Positions 10,653 to 22,175 of a stretch of DNA of 64,000 nucleotides are shown here, piece by piece; position 1 is the stretch's first letter, and the number at the start of each line of letters is the position of its first letter. The DNA comes from Prorocentrum cordatum (lineage: Eukaryota; Sar; Dinophyceae; Prorocentrales; Prorocentraceae). The position numbers were made by a program, and so were the translations under genes. Location: positions 198,902 to 262,901 of the forward strand of contig CAUYUJ010016349.1 in assembly GCA_963575745.1 (NCBI GenBank), read 5' to 3'. Below the pieces are notes generated by a model. The model had not been told where the DNA came from. It did not search any database and saw nothing but the letters and a program-made list of their open reading frames with translations.

Positions 10653-11264
10653 CGCGTGCGCGTGGGCGCGCACGTGATGTGCGTTTTGTCGCGTTGCCCC
10701 CATCCGACCTCCAATCTGATTTCTTCGTCGCGGATGGCAGTGCAAGCACCGGGGTAGCTTCGCCGAGCCGAACGGAGGACGGGCCAGGCTGCCGAACCTG
10801 AACTTGCAGCGCGCGCGAGCGCCGCAGGCATGGCCTGCGCAGAACTGGCGCAGACAGTCCGCGCAGGGCGACGCCTCGCAGCATTCGCGGCCTGCCCGCG
10901 CAGAACTCGCGCAGAAAGTCAGCGCGGGGCGACGCCCTGAAGCATGGGCGGCCTAAGAAGACTAACCCGGTCCCCAAGCTGAGCTAGACTGACCCCAGAG
11001 TTACCGGCCATGAAAAGACGGCGTCAACTATGTCACCGATCTTACGCGCCAGCGGCCAGAAGGCACTGACGCGTAGATCCACGCCCCCTGCGTGGGGCGC
11101 GCCGAGGCGCGTCGCGATGGCACTGCTCGGGGCCATTCCACCTCGTCATCCCCCTCGCCCTCCGTAGCAGCAACGCGCGCCCTCCTGCCCCTACGACGCA
11201 GCCCTCGTCGCGTCTCCCAACTCTGGGGCCGTCGGCGGGCCCGCGCGGCAGCCGATGCTTCTGC
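10653..11264. other. unassigned
   Basis: No supportable gene. 10,830-10,945 contains a two-fold imperfect repeat (GGCCTGCGCAGAACTGGCGC / GGCCTGCCCGCGCAGAACTC), each followed by CAGGGCGACGCC or CGGGGCGACGCC, about 75 bp apart. Confidence 0.45.
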
Positions 11265-11848
11265 GTGCGAGCCGGGGCCTCGGGGAACTTCAAGCTGGCC
11301 AGTGCGACCGCGGGCAAGGATATCATTTTCTCGACGAATGGCCATCCCGAATATTTCAGCGATCCGTTGACTGAAAGGGAGCTCCCCCGTTCCCCCGGCG
11401 GCAATCTTCCATGGGTGGCTCCAGAGTTCGAGGGGTTCATGCAGAATGATGAACCCAGGCTCGCGGATTGGGGGGAATACTTCCAGTTTCTTTTTCGCGC
11501 TGGCCCAGCGCTCATTCCGGGTGCGCCCCCCCGGGGGGGGGGCGGCGCCTGATGGCGATTTTGATCCGCGCCGCATGGCTGACAACATGTAGGAAATCAT
11601 TGAAGCGATGCGGCTCGAGCACCAGTGCTCGGAGCTGCCGGCGCCGCCGCCCGGTTCGACCGCGGGGGCGGCCGACCGCGCGCGCCCGATTCCCGGGGTG
11701 CTAACTCGAGCGGTTCGCGCCGATCCCAACGCCGCGGCAGCCGACGCTTCGAACAATGGCACCGCACAGGCCGGGAACAGCCCAGCTGCGACCAGCGTTG
11801 ATTTTCCTGGCAGGAAAGGCATGACAGAGCTAGAGTTCCAGGAATAAT
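11265..11848 (+). pseudogene. decayed coding fragments, unknown
   Basis: Two plus frames look like protein. 11,265-11,552 reads GKDIIFSTNGHPEYFSDPL and then an aromatic/acidic stretch (FMQNDEPRLADWGEYFQFLF). 11,608-11,847 is Ala/Pro-rich and ends FPGRKGMTELEFQE at a stop. A long minus frame covers the same bases but is richer in Ser/Pro/Arg. The frames do not join without a shift or an intron. I see no domain. Confidence 0.25.
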
Positions 11849-12700
11849 GCATCCGACGCTGATGCAAACGTGAAAAGAAGTGGATCAACATTCTTGGATA
11901 CCCCAAAAAGAAGTAAGGAGCTCAACGGTGGGCTCTGCTATCTTTCCGCTGGGGTTGGTCCGAATCACACAAAAGAAAGCGATTGCTTCCGCGATTGGCC
12001 GCTATGCCATCCTTTGAAGCAAACCGTTGAGTATAAGAGAGAAGCAGTGCTTCGCTCCATGAGTGCTCAACAGCTGATTCAGGGCCGACTATGCAGCCAT
12101 GCCGATGTCTGGCCTGGAGAGAGTTATGGAGAGTGAATCATACATGCCAAATCCCGGACTGGATATTTGCATGCGAATGAAGACAGGCCGCAGAGATGCA
12201 ATCGCCACTTGTTGCCAGTTGAGAACTCGAAGCCCCCGCCACGGGAAGCATTTTACCTGCTGATTATTTGGGCGCGTTTCTTCGGGGTCAGACGAGGTGC
12301 GTCGCCCGAGGCGAATTTATCCTACATGGCAAAGTCCATTGGGCATGGGCCAGCGCGAAGCAATTCTCGAACAGACATCGCTGCGCGAGGGCGAGGATTC
12401 CCTTTTGCGGTCCTGATTTCAAGACGGAACGGATCAATGAGGAAGGTCGGTCGCGCTACGCGCATGGAACAACCGTTGCCGACGTGCGTTCGAGCGTCGA
12501 GGGGCGCGCGCCCTCGCCGTCGAACCCTGAATAGGGGGGGGGGGGGGGCGTCCAAGCGGGAGGGGTCGGGGTCTGCAGCCCCCCCAAGAGCGCGACGCGC
12601 CCCCCCGGCACTTGGCGCGCGCGATGGCGGAGGAAGCGCTCGCGGACGGAATTTGCTAGGCGGCGGAGATTATCTCGGCCCGCCCGATCAGTGCAAAACG
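11849..12700. other. unassigned
   Basis: 850 bp without a supportable gene. A run of 16 G occurs near 12,533-12,548. Confidence 0.45.
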
Positions 12701-13456
12701 CGCGGCGCCGAGTACTCTAAGCCGCAGAAGTGCCATTCGGACCCAACTAAAATCGCGCCGTTGGAATTGCGTCTATGCGCATGGGCCCCGGCGGCGCCGC
12801 ACCTCGTGGACGCTCGGGCATTGCCGCGCCATGCTTTGAGAGTCGACGAAGGATTGGAGGCATATTCCCGGACAGAGTACTATAGGAGAAAAGCCGAGGC
12901 CGATGCTACTCGCGCTGCCCAGTCGGAGTGGGTCCCAGGCCTTGGTGGTGCCGCGGGCCAAAGGCGCTTCGATCGGCCCCCGTCATTCCGCCGCTGTCCA
13001 GAGTTTGACCGCATTGAGGGCGCGGGCTCCTTTCTGAGCGCTGGCCCGGAGAAGTATTAGACATTCGACTCTCGCAAACTTTTGCCAGACGTGTTGATGG
13101 GCACTCAGCCAGATGAACAGCTTGCTAGGGTGCCTTTGGTGCCCGAGGCCCGAGGTGGACTGCTGCTGCTCGCGCAGCTCATGCCGCTTGATGCGTGTAA
13201 AGAGGATGGCCCAGGCGGAGAGCTTTTTGAAAGGAAGCAAGCTGAAACATATACAAAGACGGAATTGTCGGGCGCGGGCCCACGGGCCGCTGGCCCAACC
13301 GGCGGTCGCGAGGGGCCTCGGCAAGATCCGGCAGCGCCCCCGGCGGCGCTCGACGTTGCCCGCATGGGGGCGACGGCTCTGACGCAGGCGGCCGCTGCTG
13401 CAAGAGTCGACGATGCGATGGCGCGAACGCAGGTTGTCCATCAGGGGATCATGTAG
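12701..13456 (+). pseudogene. decayed coding fragments, unknown
   Basis: The frame ending at 13,060 carries a charged helical stretch (LRVDEGLEAYSRTEYYRRKA) and ends at a stop. After a short gap, 13,082-13,456 encodes LLLLAQLMPLDACKEDGPGG, an ELFERKQAETYTKTEL segment and a Gly/Ala-rich C-terminus ending AMARTQVVHQGIM. They may be pieces of one gene. The family is unknown, and no catalytic motif is visible. Confidence 0.25.
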
Positions 13457-14012
13457 CATTGATTTTGATAGTTTTCAAGATTTCCAGGTTTTCCTGTTTC
13501 TCCGCGCGGGCTACAGGTCGAGCGCATTCCGTCGCGCAGGTTCTTTGCGCGATGTGCGCGGTGCATTTTTCGCGCACCGGAGCGCCCTCGGAGATGCCAA
13601 GCTGCATGCTGCGTTGCTCTTGGGGAGTCCGCGGGTCGCAGCTGCCGTGGCGCTGTTTTCGAGGCGGCCCCTTCGAGTGCTGTGCGCGGGCGCAGCGCGC
13701 GGCGCGCGCCGCGCCCACTTGCGCGCGGCGCGGCGCGCGAATCAGCCGGCCGCGCCCGGCTGACCGCCCAGAAACTATTTTTGGATTGTAGAGCGTTTCA
13801 GACAACGTCTTTCTGGCGCAAGCGGCCCCGGAATTTTTCAAGAAGGAGCCCGGAAAATTTCCGAGCAAACAACAGTTGAGGGATGGAATTCGCCCGCCGC
13901 GCAGGACATCTGAATAATTCTGAAATCCGGAATTTTCCAAAATGGATTTCGGAGTTTTTCGAAATCGAGCCCGGAATTCTTGAACATCGATTTTGCTATT
14001 TTTCCAAAAGTA
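13457..14012. other. left flank of the YR retrotransposon
   Basis: No gene. From about 13,810 the sequence turns AT-richer and contains several imperfect copies of a GCCCGGAAxTTTTCxxAAA-like word up to the element border. Related GGAGAATTTTTCCAGAG words occur in the right flank (22,375-22,420), so the element may have landed in a repeat of this type. Confidence 0.4.
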
Positions 14013-14379
14013 GTAGGCCCACGGCGGCAAGTCCGCTCGCAGACGCGGACGTTCACCGTTGTGGGCGGGCACAAATCGGCCACGGTTGCGCGTAGGTCGC
14101 GCGCGCGGCTGTGCGACGCGACCGCGGCCTCGCTGCGCAGGCGCGGGCCATCGCGCCGTCGCGCGCCAGGGTTGCGCGTCGCGGGGGGGGGGGTCGCTGC
14201 CCCGCGGCGCGTGCGCTTCGCAGGTGATTTGCTAGCGCCGGGGTTGCGTCGCCGCGGGGGGGGGTCGCTGCCCCCGCGGCGCGTGCGCTTCGCAGGCGAT
14301 TTGCATTTGGAGGAGGCGCCGCGCGCGCGCCCCGCGCGCGCGCGCGCGGCGGGTGCCTCCCTGGCGCGCGTTCTTTCTC
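14013..14379 (+). repeat. YR element split direct repeat A1
   Basis: Starts GTAGGCCCACGGCGGCAAG and ends GCGCGTTCTTTCTC. It differs from A2 by about one substitution, one base in a G run and four bases in a CG run. It contains an internal two-fold repeat of about 65-70 bp (TTGCGTCGCCGCGGGGG.../GCTTCGCAGGYGATTTGC). Confidence 0.93.
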
Positions 14380-14385
14380 TTCTTG

Positions 14386-14408
14386 TGTGTGTGTTGCGTG
14401 TGTGTGTG

Positions 14409-14487
<79 letters not shown>

Positions 14488-14505
14488 GCGTGTTTGTGTG
14501 TGTGC
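14386..14505. repeat. GT microsatellite just inside A1
   Basis: A (GT)n tract of about 110 bp with TTGCG interruptions at both ends. It is absent from the A2/B2 junction, so it belongs to the internal region of the element. Confidence 0.95.
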
Positions 14506-15331
14506 GCGCGCGCGCCGCGCGCGCACTCGCGCCGCCGCCGCTCCATCGGCGGGCCGCCCTCCCTCTCGCGCAGGTTCCTCTCCCCCTCTGCCCCGCTGAT
14601 TGGCCGCAGGCAGGAATTGGGCCGCGCCCCGCGCTCGGGATTTGAGCGTGGGGCGCGCCGCGCGCGCGCGCCGCCGCCGTCGTTCGCGGGCTCCTCCTCT
14701 CCTCCTCTCCTCGCGGGTCGCCTCGTCTCTCTCTCGCTCTCTCCTGCTTGCCTGCCCTCCGTGCTCGTCCCTCGTGGCCTGTTCGCTCCCCCGCTGCTCG
14801 CTTGTGCTCGTTGCCCCTCGTGCCCTGCTCGTGCGCCGTGGCTGCCCCTGCTCTTCGCTCGCCTGCGCGCCCTTGTGTTTGCTCGTCGCCGCGTCCTTTT
14901 TCGCGTCCGCCTTTGTCGTCGCCTTGTCGCCCTCGCGTTCGGCTGTCGCTGTTGCCTCGCGTGGGGTCGTCCTGGCTTGTGCTTGTCGGCGTGCTTGCTC
15001 GCTCGCTCGGCGTCGCGTTGCCTCGCTTTTCCCGTCGCCGTCGCCCCTGCGTGCCCCCTTTGCTTTCCCTTCCGCCGCCTGCCGCTTGGCGCCTGCCTTG
15101 CTGCTTCTGCCTTCGTGCCTGGCGGTTGCCTGCTTGCCTGCCTGCTCGAGCTCCCGGGCCTTCTCTTGGGTTGGGCGCAGGCCCCTGGTCTTCCCCCTCT
15201 CGTGAGGGGCGCAGGCCTGGTCGCCACCTCTTGGGGTCCCGCGCAGTCTCCGTCCTGTGCGCGCTCGCGCCGGCAGCTCGCCGAGTTCGGGCGCCCAAGC
15301 TGTCTCGCGCCGCGCGGCACCGCTCTTCGCG
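14506..15331 (+). other. YR element internal leader
   Basis: About 800 bp between the GT tract and the gag-like ATG. It is C/T- and CG-rich with long open frames on both strands encoding only Leu/Ser/Arg/Cys-rich sequence. I read it as an untranslated leader or promoter region of the element. Confidence 0.5.
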
Positions 15332-16884
15332 ATGGGCGACCTCGGCAGTTTTCTTGGCGCCTTGGACGGCGCGTCGGCGCACGAGGCTGGTTGGCTCGAA
15401 GCCACGGTGACCGCGCTCAAGGGCCAAGGTGTGGCGACGATCGCCGATTTAGAGGGCGCGGCATTCGAGGATTTCTCTTTTGCCGACAAGGAGCTCGACG
15501 CCGCGCAGAAGCGCCTCGTGCGCGCGGGGATCGCCGCGGCGAGCACGCCGGCGCCGGTGGCTGGGGGCTCGGCGGCGGCCGCCCCTCCAGCGCCCTCGGC
15601 GGCGGAGAGCGCGGCCGCCCTCTTGGCCGCGCTCAAGACGGGCACCAGCGAGGCGCAAGCGATCTCGACGCGATCTCGGGCTCGCGTGGCCCCGCGCGGC
15701 GCGTTCGCAGGAAAAGCCGGCCCGCGTGCTCTTGGGCCCTCTCCTCGGCAAGGCGTCGCTGGCCAACCTCCCGCAAGAGTTCTGGCCCAGGCGCGCTCGC
15801 GCGCGCGCGCTGGTTCTCGCATCTGGTCCCGTGCGCCGGTAGCTCCGACATGCTTGACGCGTTGAACGCGGAAGTCTTGAAGCGGCAGAAGAAGGAATCC
15901 AGCGAGGAAGCGCGCGTCTTCCTGTACTCGGACATCCGCAAGTGGGTGCCCGAGTGGGCCCGCTCGGGCCCTCGCGATTTCGAAGAGGAGGCTGACGGAT
16001 CGTCCGGCGCCAGCAAGGACATTCGTGACCTCGCCAAGGCTCGTGCCGCGCGCGCGTTGCCTGGCCCGCGCGCGGGCGCTCGCCCCGCAGGAAGTGGCGG
16101 CGGTGAAGAAAGGGCCCGAGAAGAAGGCCTACTTAACCCTCTGCCAGTGGCAACTGGCTTGGAACCGGCGCCACCTGCCCGTCGCGCGCCCCCCCCGCGC
16201 GCCTGCCTGTTATCGCGCCGCGCGCGGCAGGTGCATGGTCGCGCTGGTCGCCACGGGCCAGCTCACGTGGGCTGAGGTGCAGGCGCATCGCGACAACTGC
16301 TTGAAGGTGGCGGTTCAGGCTGCACGCGCGCGATTTCTCGTCGCTCTCTGTTCGCCGCGCGTTGCCGCGCAGGCGGCGGCCTCGAAGCGCCGCGTGCACC
16401 TCGGTATCGTGTGCGACGAGGAGGCGCGGAAGGCGCGCCCCTGCGTTCGTGCTTGCGCGGCGCCCTGCGTCTGTGCCGGCGCGTGGCAGCTATGGGCCGA
16501 GCAGCTACGCTCGGGGGACCCAGATTTCAAGCTGGGGAAGACGATCCTGCGGGTCGACCCGCGCGCCCTACAGCTGGCGCGGGATGCTTGCGACAAAGAA
16601 GACGGCGCCACCCACGCGACGGCGAGCGTCGCGCCGCGCGGTTTCGCTTCTGCCACCTTTCTCCGCCGTTTCCGCGCGCGCAGGCACCGGCGGCCCGCGC
16701 TCCCGAGAAGGCGCGCGGGGCGGGCGGCGCCAGCCAGCCGTGGCGCGCCGCGCAGAGCTGGAGCAGCGGCTCCTGGGGCAGCGATTGGCCGAAGGGCCAG
16801 AAGCGCGAGCGCTCGCGGGGCAGCGATTGGAAGAAAAAGGACACGAGGAAGGTACGGACGCCGCCGCGCCCGGCGCATCGCTGA
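15332..16884 (+). pseudogene. gag-like ORF1 of the YR retrotransposon, frameshifted
   Basis: The ATG at 15,332 gives MGDLGSFLGALDGASAHEAG and an N-terminal helical domain (EDFSFADKELDAAQKRLVRA), then a Pro/Ala linker. The frame changes near 15,670 and 15,850. There follow MLDALNAEVLKRQKKESSEE and FLYSDIRKWVPEWARSG, then after another shift AYLTLCQWQLAWNRRHLPVA, GQLTWAEVQAHRDNCLKVAV and SGDPDFKLGKTILRVDPRAL. A Trp/Ser/Gly tail (SWSSGSWGSDWPKG) follows, with a stop at 16,882-16,884. Position upstream of RT and lack of catalytic motifs fit a nucleocapsid role. I see no CCHC knuckle. Shifts fall in CG-rich runs, so decay and base-calling error are both possible. Confidence 0.6.
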
Positions 16885-17414
16885 GCGCCGCCCTGGCAGG
16901 GCGCGCGCGAGCCCCCGTAGGGGTGGAGCCCCTTCAGCCGTCAGAACGGCTCGCGCGCAAAAGCCTGCCTCCGCCCGCGCCGGGTCGGGGCCGTGACCCG
17001 GGCGCGCCCGATAGTTCTACGCTTTGTCGCTAAAAATGGCCCCGTGCGCCGTGCGCAGGACCCCCACTCGCGTGCTGGGACATGCCGCGTGCGCTGTTGC
17101 CGCGGAGGCCGCTTCGCTTTCCGCGCCGCGCTGCGGGTGCCCGGCTTGGCCGCGGCCAGCCTGGGCGGGGCGTGCGGGGGAGTTCCGCGGGGCAGCGTGC
17201 GTTCCGAGGGCGCTTTTCGCTACGCTTTGGCGCCTTGTCCACGTCCGCGGTTTGCAATCTTGTGCAATGCCTGCCGTGCCGGTGCCGCCCCCGCCGCCCG
17301 CATCTGGCGCGCGAAAGCGGGCGGCGCCTGGGGCTGCATGCGTCGTCGCCAAATCTCGCAAGGCGCGCTTTCCCGGCTCTCGGTCGCGCGCGAGCCAGCG
17401 GCGCGCGTCAGGTG

Positions 17415-19851
17415 ATGCCGTCGCCGCCAGCGCCACCAGGGCCGCAATTCAGGAGCGATTGGTCTCGGCGTTGTAGCGACAGCGCGTGGCGCGACATCTG
17501 CGTCGCGGCCGGCGGCTGCGGCGGCGGCGACGCGGAGAAACTTACCTTTCTGGCAAGGGCGCTGGACGGCGACCCCGCGCTCTGGGGCAAGTGGCGGCCC
17601 GCCGCGGCCTCGGCCTTGCCGCCCACGGCCGCTGAGGCAGTGCGGTGGGCCGCGCAGACCGCCCCCGCCGACGTGGTGGCGGCGCTTCGCGAAAGGGATC
17701 GGGCTCTCCGGGCCAGTGGCGCCGTGGAAGAATGGTTCCGGGGGGTGGGCCCCGCCATGCGGCGCGTCGCACAGCACGTGAACGGGCCTCTCTGCGCAGA
17801 GATCGCGGAGCGCATTGCCTTCTGCGACCCAGGCTGCGTGGAATTCTTCAGGACGGGGGTGCCCCTCGTCGGCGAGCTCCCGCGGTCGGGCCACGGCAGC
17901 CCAGAGGCGTTCCCTCCCCGTCTGGGCGTCGCGGAGCTGCTCGGCAACGCCGAGTCGACAAATCGCGACATTTCCTGTGGCCTCCGCGACGGCGCGCACG
18001 GCGACGCCATCCTCCGCAAGACACGGGACGAGGCCGAGCTGGGGCGCATCAGTTGCCCGGTGCCGCTCCGCGACGCGTGCCTGGACGGGGCCGTCATCGC
18101 TCCGAGGTTTGCGGTTGAGCAGCTCCGTGAAGACGGGTCCTCGAAACTCCGGTTGGTCGACGACATGACCAAGGCTAGGATTAACGAGGCGACGCGGCCT
18201 CAGGAGCGGCTCCACCACGATGCCGTGGACGCGCTTTTCGAAGCAGCTCGCATCTTCCAGGAAGTTGCGGGGCGGGCACCCGCCCTCTGGAAGGCAGACA
18301 TCGACGCTGCCTTTCGTCGCGTGCCCATTCGCGCTGAGCACCGCCGGTTCGCTTGGATCGTGTTCAGCGCCGCCGGGCAGGTCTGGGCGGCGCAGCACGC
18401 GGCAGCGCCCTGCGGGGCCACGTCGTCGGTGCACAGCTGGGCGCGAGTGGGTGCCTTCATCGCGGAGGCGGCGCGCGTGCTCTTGCGGATCGCCGCGCTG
18501 CGATGCGTGGATGATTATTGTGAGCCGGATCACCCCGAAGTGGTGGAGCACGCAGCAGCGCAGCTGGCGGAGCTAATTCAGCTGATGCTCGGCCCAGGCG
18601 CGGTGGCGCCGGACAAGATCGCCTGGGGGGCCCAAGCTGGTCATCCTCGGCCTCGAAATCATGGCGGGGCGGCCTTGGCGCGACGCGCCGGCCGGCCGGC
18701 TGCGCGCATCGCCAGGTGCTGCCGCGCGCGTTCTGCGCGCGTCCCGCACCCGCGAAGACCGCCAAGTGGCAGCGTGTCATCGGCGAGGCGCTCGCGACGC
18801 GCGCCCTCGCGCCAGGCGGCTCGCGCGCCCCCCCTAATGTGTCGGGACCTTGCGTTCGCTGTGCAGGCGCATCGTCCAAGCTGGCCGGGGGCTTGGCCTG
18901 GGCAGCGTCGCATCTCTTCCGCCGCCTGGGGCGCGCCCTCCTCAGGCGCGGCGCTGCCCCCGCGCGCCCGGGGGGGCGGGGCGCCGCGCTTCGTGCTCGC
19001 AGGCCGTTGTACGCGCAATCGCATCGCGGGGCATCGAAGGCCCATGAGCCGTTGATGCTTGCCCTGCAGTGGTAGCGCGAGGTCTTGGCCATGGACTTGT
19101 GCCAAGCGCGGCCGTGGGCCGACAAGGCGCGGCCTCGCGCAACTCTCTTCGCGGACGCGTCGGGCCAACCACTGTGCGTGGCCGCGGTGCTCGTCACCGC
19201 CACGGGCATCCGTTTCACTTCCATGGTTCCTTGATGGCGTCGTTCCAGCGTCGCCGGGACAACCAGATTCAGGGGCTGGAGCTCCTGTCTATCGCGCTGG
19301 GCATGTGCACCTTTGCAGGCATTGCTTTCGCGTGCGACTGCCCGCGCCGGCGGGCAGGTCCGGCCCCTCGTCTTCGCTGCGCTCAGGGGAAGTGCAAGGT
19401 TGCGACTTGCATGTTTACAGCGACAATACCGGCGCGGAGTCTTGCCTGCGGAAGGGCGCCGCGAAATCTTTCGACCACTCGTGCATCGTCCACTCCATGT
19501 GGAGGCGCGCGGTGGAGCTCGACGCGGTTTTCCGCGTGCCCACGGCTGAGAATCTGGCCGATTTGCCTTCTCGGCGCGCCCGTGCGCGCCGCGCGGTGCT
19601 GCGGGCTGGCCGCGGGCGCAGCGTGTCGCAGGGGGGACGACGAACTCCTGCTACGCATCGGCGCGGTGCGCGCGCGCCCGTGGCTCGACGAAGAATTCTG
19701 GCACGCGGATGCCTGGGGCGCTCTCTCTGTGGCCCGCCTCTTCGGCACGCGCCATGTCGCGCCCGGGTGCCATCTTGTGCGTCGGGGCGTCGCGATACTT
19801 AAGTTTGGGCGCGGCAAAGCGTTCGGCGCGCCGCCGCGCTTGTCATCCTAG
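17415..19851 (+). pseudogene. reverse transcriptase - RNase H of the YR retrotransposon, frameshifted
   Basis: From the ATG at 17,415 one frame is open for about 400 codons through the RT fingers and palm. It has SSKLRLVDDMTKARINEAT, motif A LWKADIDAAFRRVPI (Asp near 18,298-18,306) and motif C CVDDYCEPD (DD at 18,510-18,515). At a run of six G (18,625-18,630) the frame shifts to GPKLVILGLEIM, then again to KTAKWQRVIGEAL and ASSKLAGGLAWAASHLFRRL (connection region). RNase H follows in three frames: LFADASGQPL (Asp 19,154-19,156), NQIQGLELLSIAL (Glu 19,279-19,281) and LHVYSDNTGAESCL (Asp 19,422-19,424), ending ENLADLPSR. All three acidic RNase H positions are present. It would copy element RNA in the cytoplasm or nucleus if a full protein were made. 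Confidence 0.82.
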
Positions 19852-19936
19852 GGTCCCGCGTTTTGTCGCAAGCGGAGTGCACGCGGCCAGTGCCTCAGGC
19901 GCGTCGCTCGCATTGTCAGGCGTGCCGCGCGGCATC

Positions 19937-21495
19937 ATGTCGTTATTCCTTGAATTGTGTTCCTTGCGCCCGACAGCGCCCAGGACGGCCGTCGCCTGGG
20001 CTGCTGATTTCCTGGCTGAGAACGGCTTCGCACGAGCCTGCGAGCTCGCCAGTGCAGACGCCGCAGACCTGGAAGGTTGGCCGGTCACCGCGCAGGCCAA
20101 TGTCGAAGTCCTGCACGAATTATTCAGAGCCGCGAAGATTGCTGCGCGCCGAGGCTCGGCTGCGCGAGGGTTTTTGGCGCGCGCGGCCCCCCCCCCCGCC
20201 GCGCGTGCGCCTCGCAGGCGCGCCCGTCGCCGTGGGCTCGGCAGTTGGAGGGCGCGCGCCCGCCCGCAGCCGGTCGCCGGCGAGACGCGCGGCGCCGAGC
20301 GCCCCGGGGTCACCCCCTGGGCCGCCACAGGCGCGCGTCATCGGCCCCGCGCGCTTGCGCATGCCCGCGCGCCGTGGCTCGCGAGGCGCCCGTCCCGAGC
20401 GTCCTCGACCAGCTGGGCGCGCCGGTCGCGCTGCCGATGACGCGCGGGCCCCGGGCGGCGCTCGCCGAGGCCGCTGCTCGCCTCCGCAGTCCGGCGGACG
20501 CGGCCCGCTGGCGGGAGGAGGAACGCGTTCGCGTTATGCTGCAACCATGCGCACGGTCGCTCCCAAGCGTGAGAAGCGGCCTCAAATGCTGGGAGGCCTA
20601 CTGCATCAGAATGTTGAAATACCCGCGCATGCAGCTCCCGCCAGCCTGCGCGGACCTGGTCGCCTGGAGCGCCCTCTTTCGCTGCGGGGAGACGTACGCA
20701 AATTACTGCAGCTATGTTAAGATCGGCTGCCTCCTGACTGGGGTCTGCGTCGCCGTGTTCGACCGCCCCGAGGTCAGGCGTGCGCGCGCCGCCGGGCGCG
20801 GGCCGATTGGACTCCGCGCCCGCGCTTGTTCATCCGTAAGAGCGCGGTCGTCGCGCTGGTCGAGTTGGGCGCGCGCCGCCCCGAGTGGCTCCGCGCGTCG
20901 ATGCTTTTCCTTTTCGCCTACACGTTCTTGTTGCGTGTTCCCAGCGAGGCGTTGCCGGCCGTGCGCGTGGCCGACGCCGGCGACGCGCCGCCCTTTCAAG
21001 TGGCGCTAGTGCCGGGCAAATCGGAGCTCACGCTGCTGCTGCGGCGGCGGAAGAACCGGCCGCAGGGCAGTCGCCTGTCGCGGAAGTGCTGGTGCTCATC
21101 GTGCCGCGCCACGTGCCCCGTGCACACCCTGGGCCCCTGGGTGGCGCGTTGCGGGCTGGGCCGCGGGCTCTTCGGAGGCATCTCGGCGGCTGCTGCGCTG
21201 CGGACCCTGCGCGAGATGCTCGCTGCCCTCGGTGTCCAGGGGGCGAGCCTGTTTCGGTTGCATGACCTCCGCAGGGGCCACGCCAAGGACCTGCAGGAGG
21301 CTGGCGCGACGCTGGCCGAGATTCTCGCGGCCGGGGAGTGGCGGTCCTGCGCTTTCATGGCGTATCTCGACCGTGACGATCTGGAAAGGGACGCGGTCGT
21401 GGAGGCGGGGCCGCGCGCCCTCCGCCCGCGCCGCGGCGCGCTGCTCGCGCCAGGCGCACATGCTGGAGTCGGATTCGGACGAGGATGCCTGCTAG
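19937..21495 (+). pseudogene. tyrosine recombinase (integrase) of the YR retrotransposon, frameshifted
   Basis: The ATG at 19,937 gives MSLFLELCSLRPTAPRTAVA. After a shift comes the core-binding domain (SVRSGLKCWEAYCIRMLKYP, then GETYANYCSYVKIGCLLTGV), then another shift into the catalytic domain. Visible catalytic residues are Arg in FLLRVPSEAL (20,934-20,936), Lys in LLRRRKNRPQG, HDLR (21,261-21,272) in RLHDLRRGHAKDL, Trp in GEWRS and Tyr in FMAYLDRDD (21,363-21,365). A CWCSSCRATCPVH insert lies between Lys and HDLR. The end in the third frame reads HMLESDSDEDAC, stop 21,493-21,495. The protein would join the circular cDNA to the chromosome by strand exchange instead of a DDE integrase. Confidence 0.85.
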
Positions 21496-21640
21496 GCGCC
21501 GGCGGCCAGCGCCGCCACGTTTCGCTGCTGTGCGTGGGCGGGTGCGCGCGACGGCGCCCGTGCTCTGCCCCGGCGCGTTCGGCAGCGGGTGGGCGCGCGT
21601 TGCCGGCCCGTGTCGCCTGCGTGCCGTGTGGCATTGGGTA

Positions 21641-21794
21641 TGCACGCAGGCGTGGCGCGAGGCCGCCCAAGCGGCGGTGCGTCGGGCCTGGGCCCGTCGC
21701 AGCCGCCCGCGGGGGGCAGCCTCGCGCCGCGCCGCTCCCACCGACGGCGGCAGCAGGCGGGGTCGAGGCCCTGCGCGCGCGGCTCGATTTGTGG
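21641..21794 (+). repeat. YR element split direct repeat B1
   Basis: Begins TGCACGCAGGCGTGGCGCGA and ends GGCTCGATTTGTGG, with about three mismatches to B2 over 154 bp. It abuts A2 directly (TTGTG/GTAGGCCC), giving the expected circle junction. Confidence 0.93.
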
Positions 21795-22155
21795 TAGGCC
21801 CACGGCGGCAAGTCCGCTCGCAGACGCGGACGTTCACCGTTGTGGGCGGGCACAAATCGGCCACGGTTGCGCGTAGGTCGCGCGCGCGGCAGTGCGACGC
21901 GACCGCGGCCTCGCTGCGCAGGCGCGGGCCATCGCGCCGTCGCGCGCCAGGGTTGCGCGTCGCGGGGGGGGGGTCGCTGCCCCGCGGCGCGTGCGCTTCG
22001 CAGGTGATTTGCTAGCGCCGGGGTTGCGTCGCCGCGGGGGGGGGTCGCTGCCCCCGCGGCGCGTGCGCTTCGCAGGCGATTTGCATTTGGAGGAGGCGCC
22101 GCGCGCGCGCCCCGCGCGCGCGCGGCGGGTGCCTCCCTGGCGCGCGTTCTTTCTC
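21794..22155 (+). repeat. YR element split direct repeat A2
   Basis: A near-identical copy of A1 (14,013-14,379), lacking the GT microsatellite that follows A1. A 20-bp unique spacer (22,156-22,175) separates it from B2. Confidence 0.93.
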
Positions 22156-22175
22156 CCACCCTCCGCCCTGTCTGC

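Noticed and set aside
13838-15822. Minus-strand frames of 360-590 codons opposite the YR element leader and gag region
   Set aside because: They run through the GT repeat and A1, are Arg/Ala/Gly-rich, and lie opposite a plus-strand frame with better protein character.
17220-18551. 443-codon minus frame opposite the reverse transcriptase
   Set aside because: GC-rich antisense shadow; the plus frame has RT motifs A and C.
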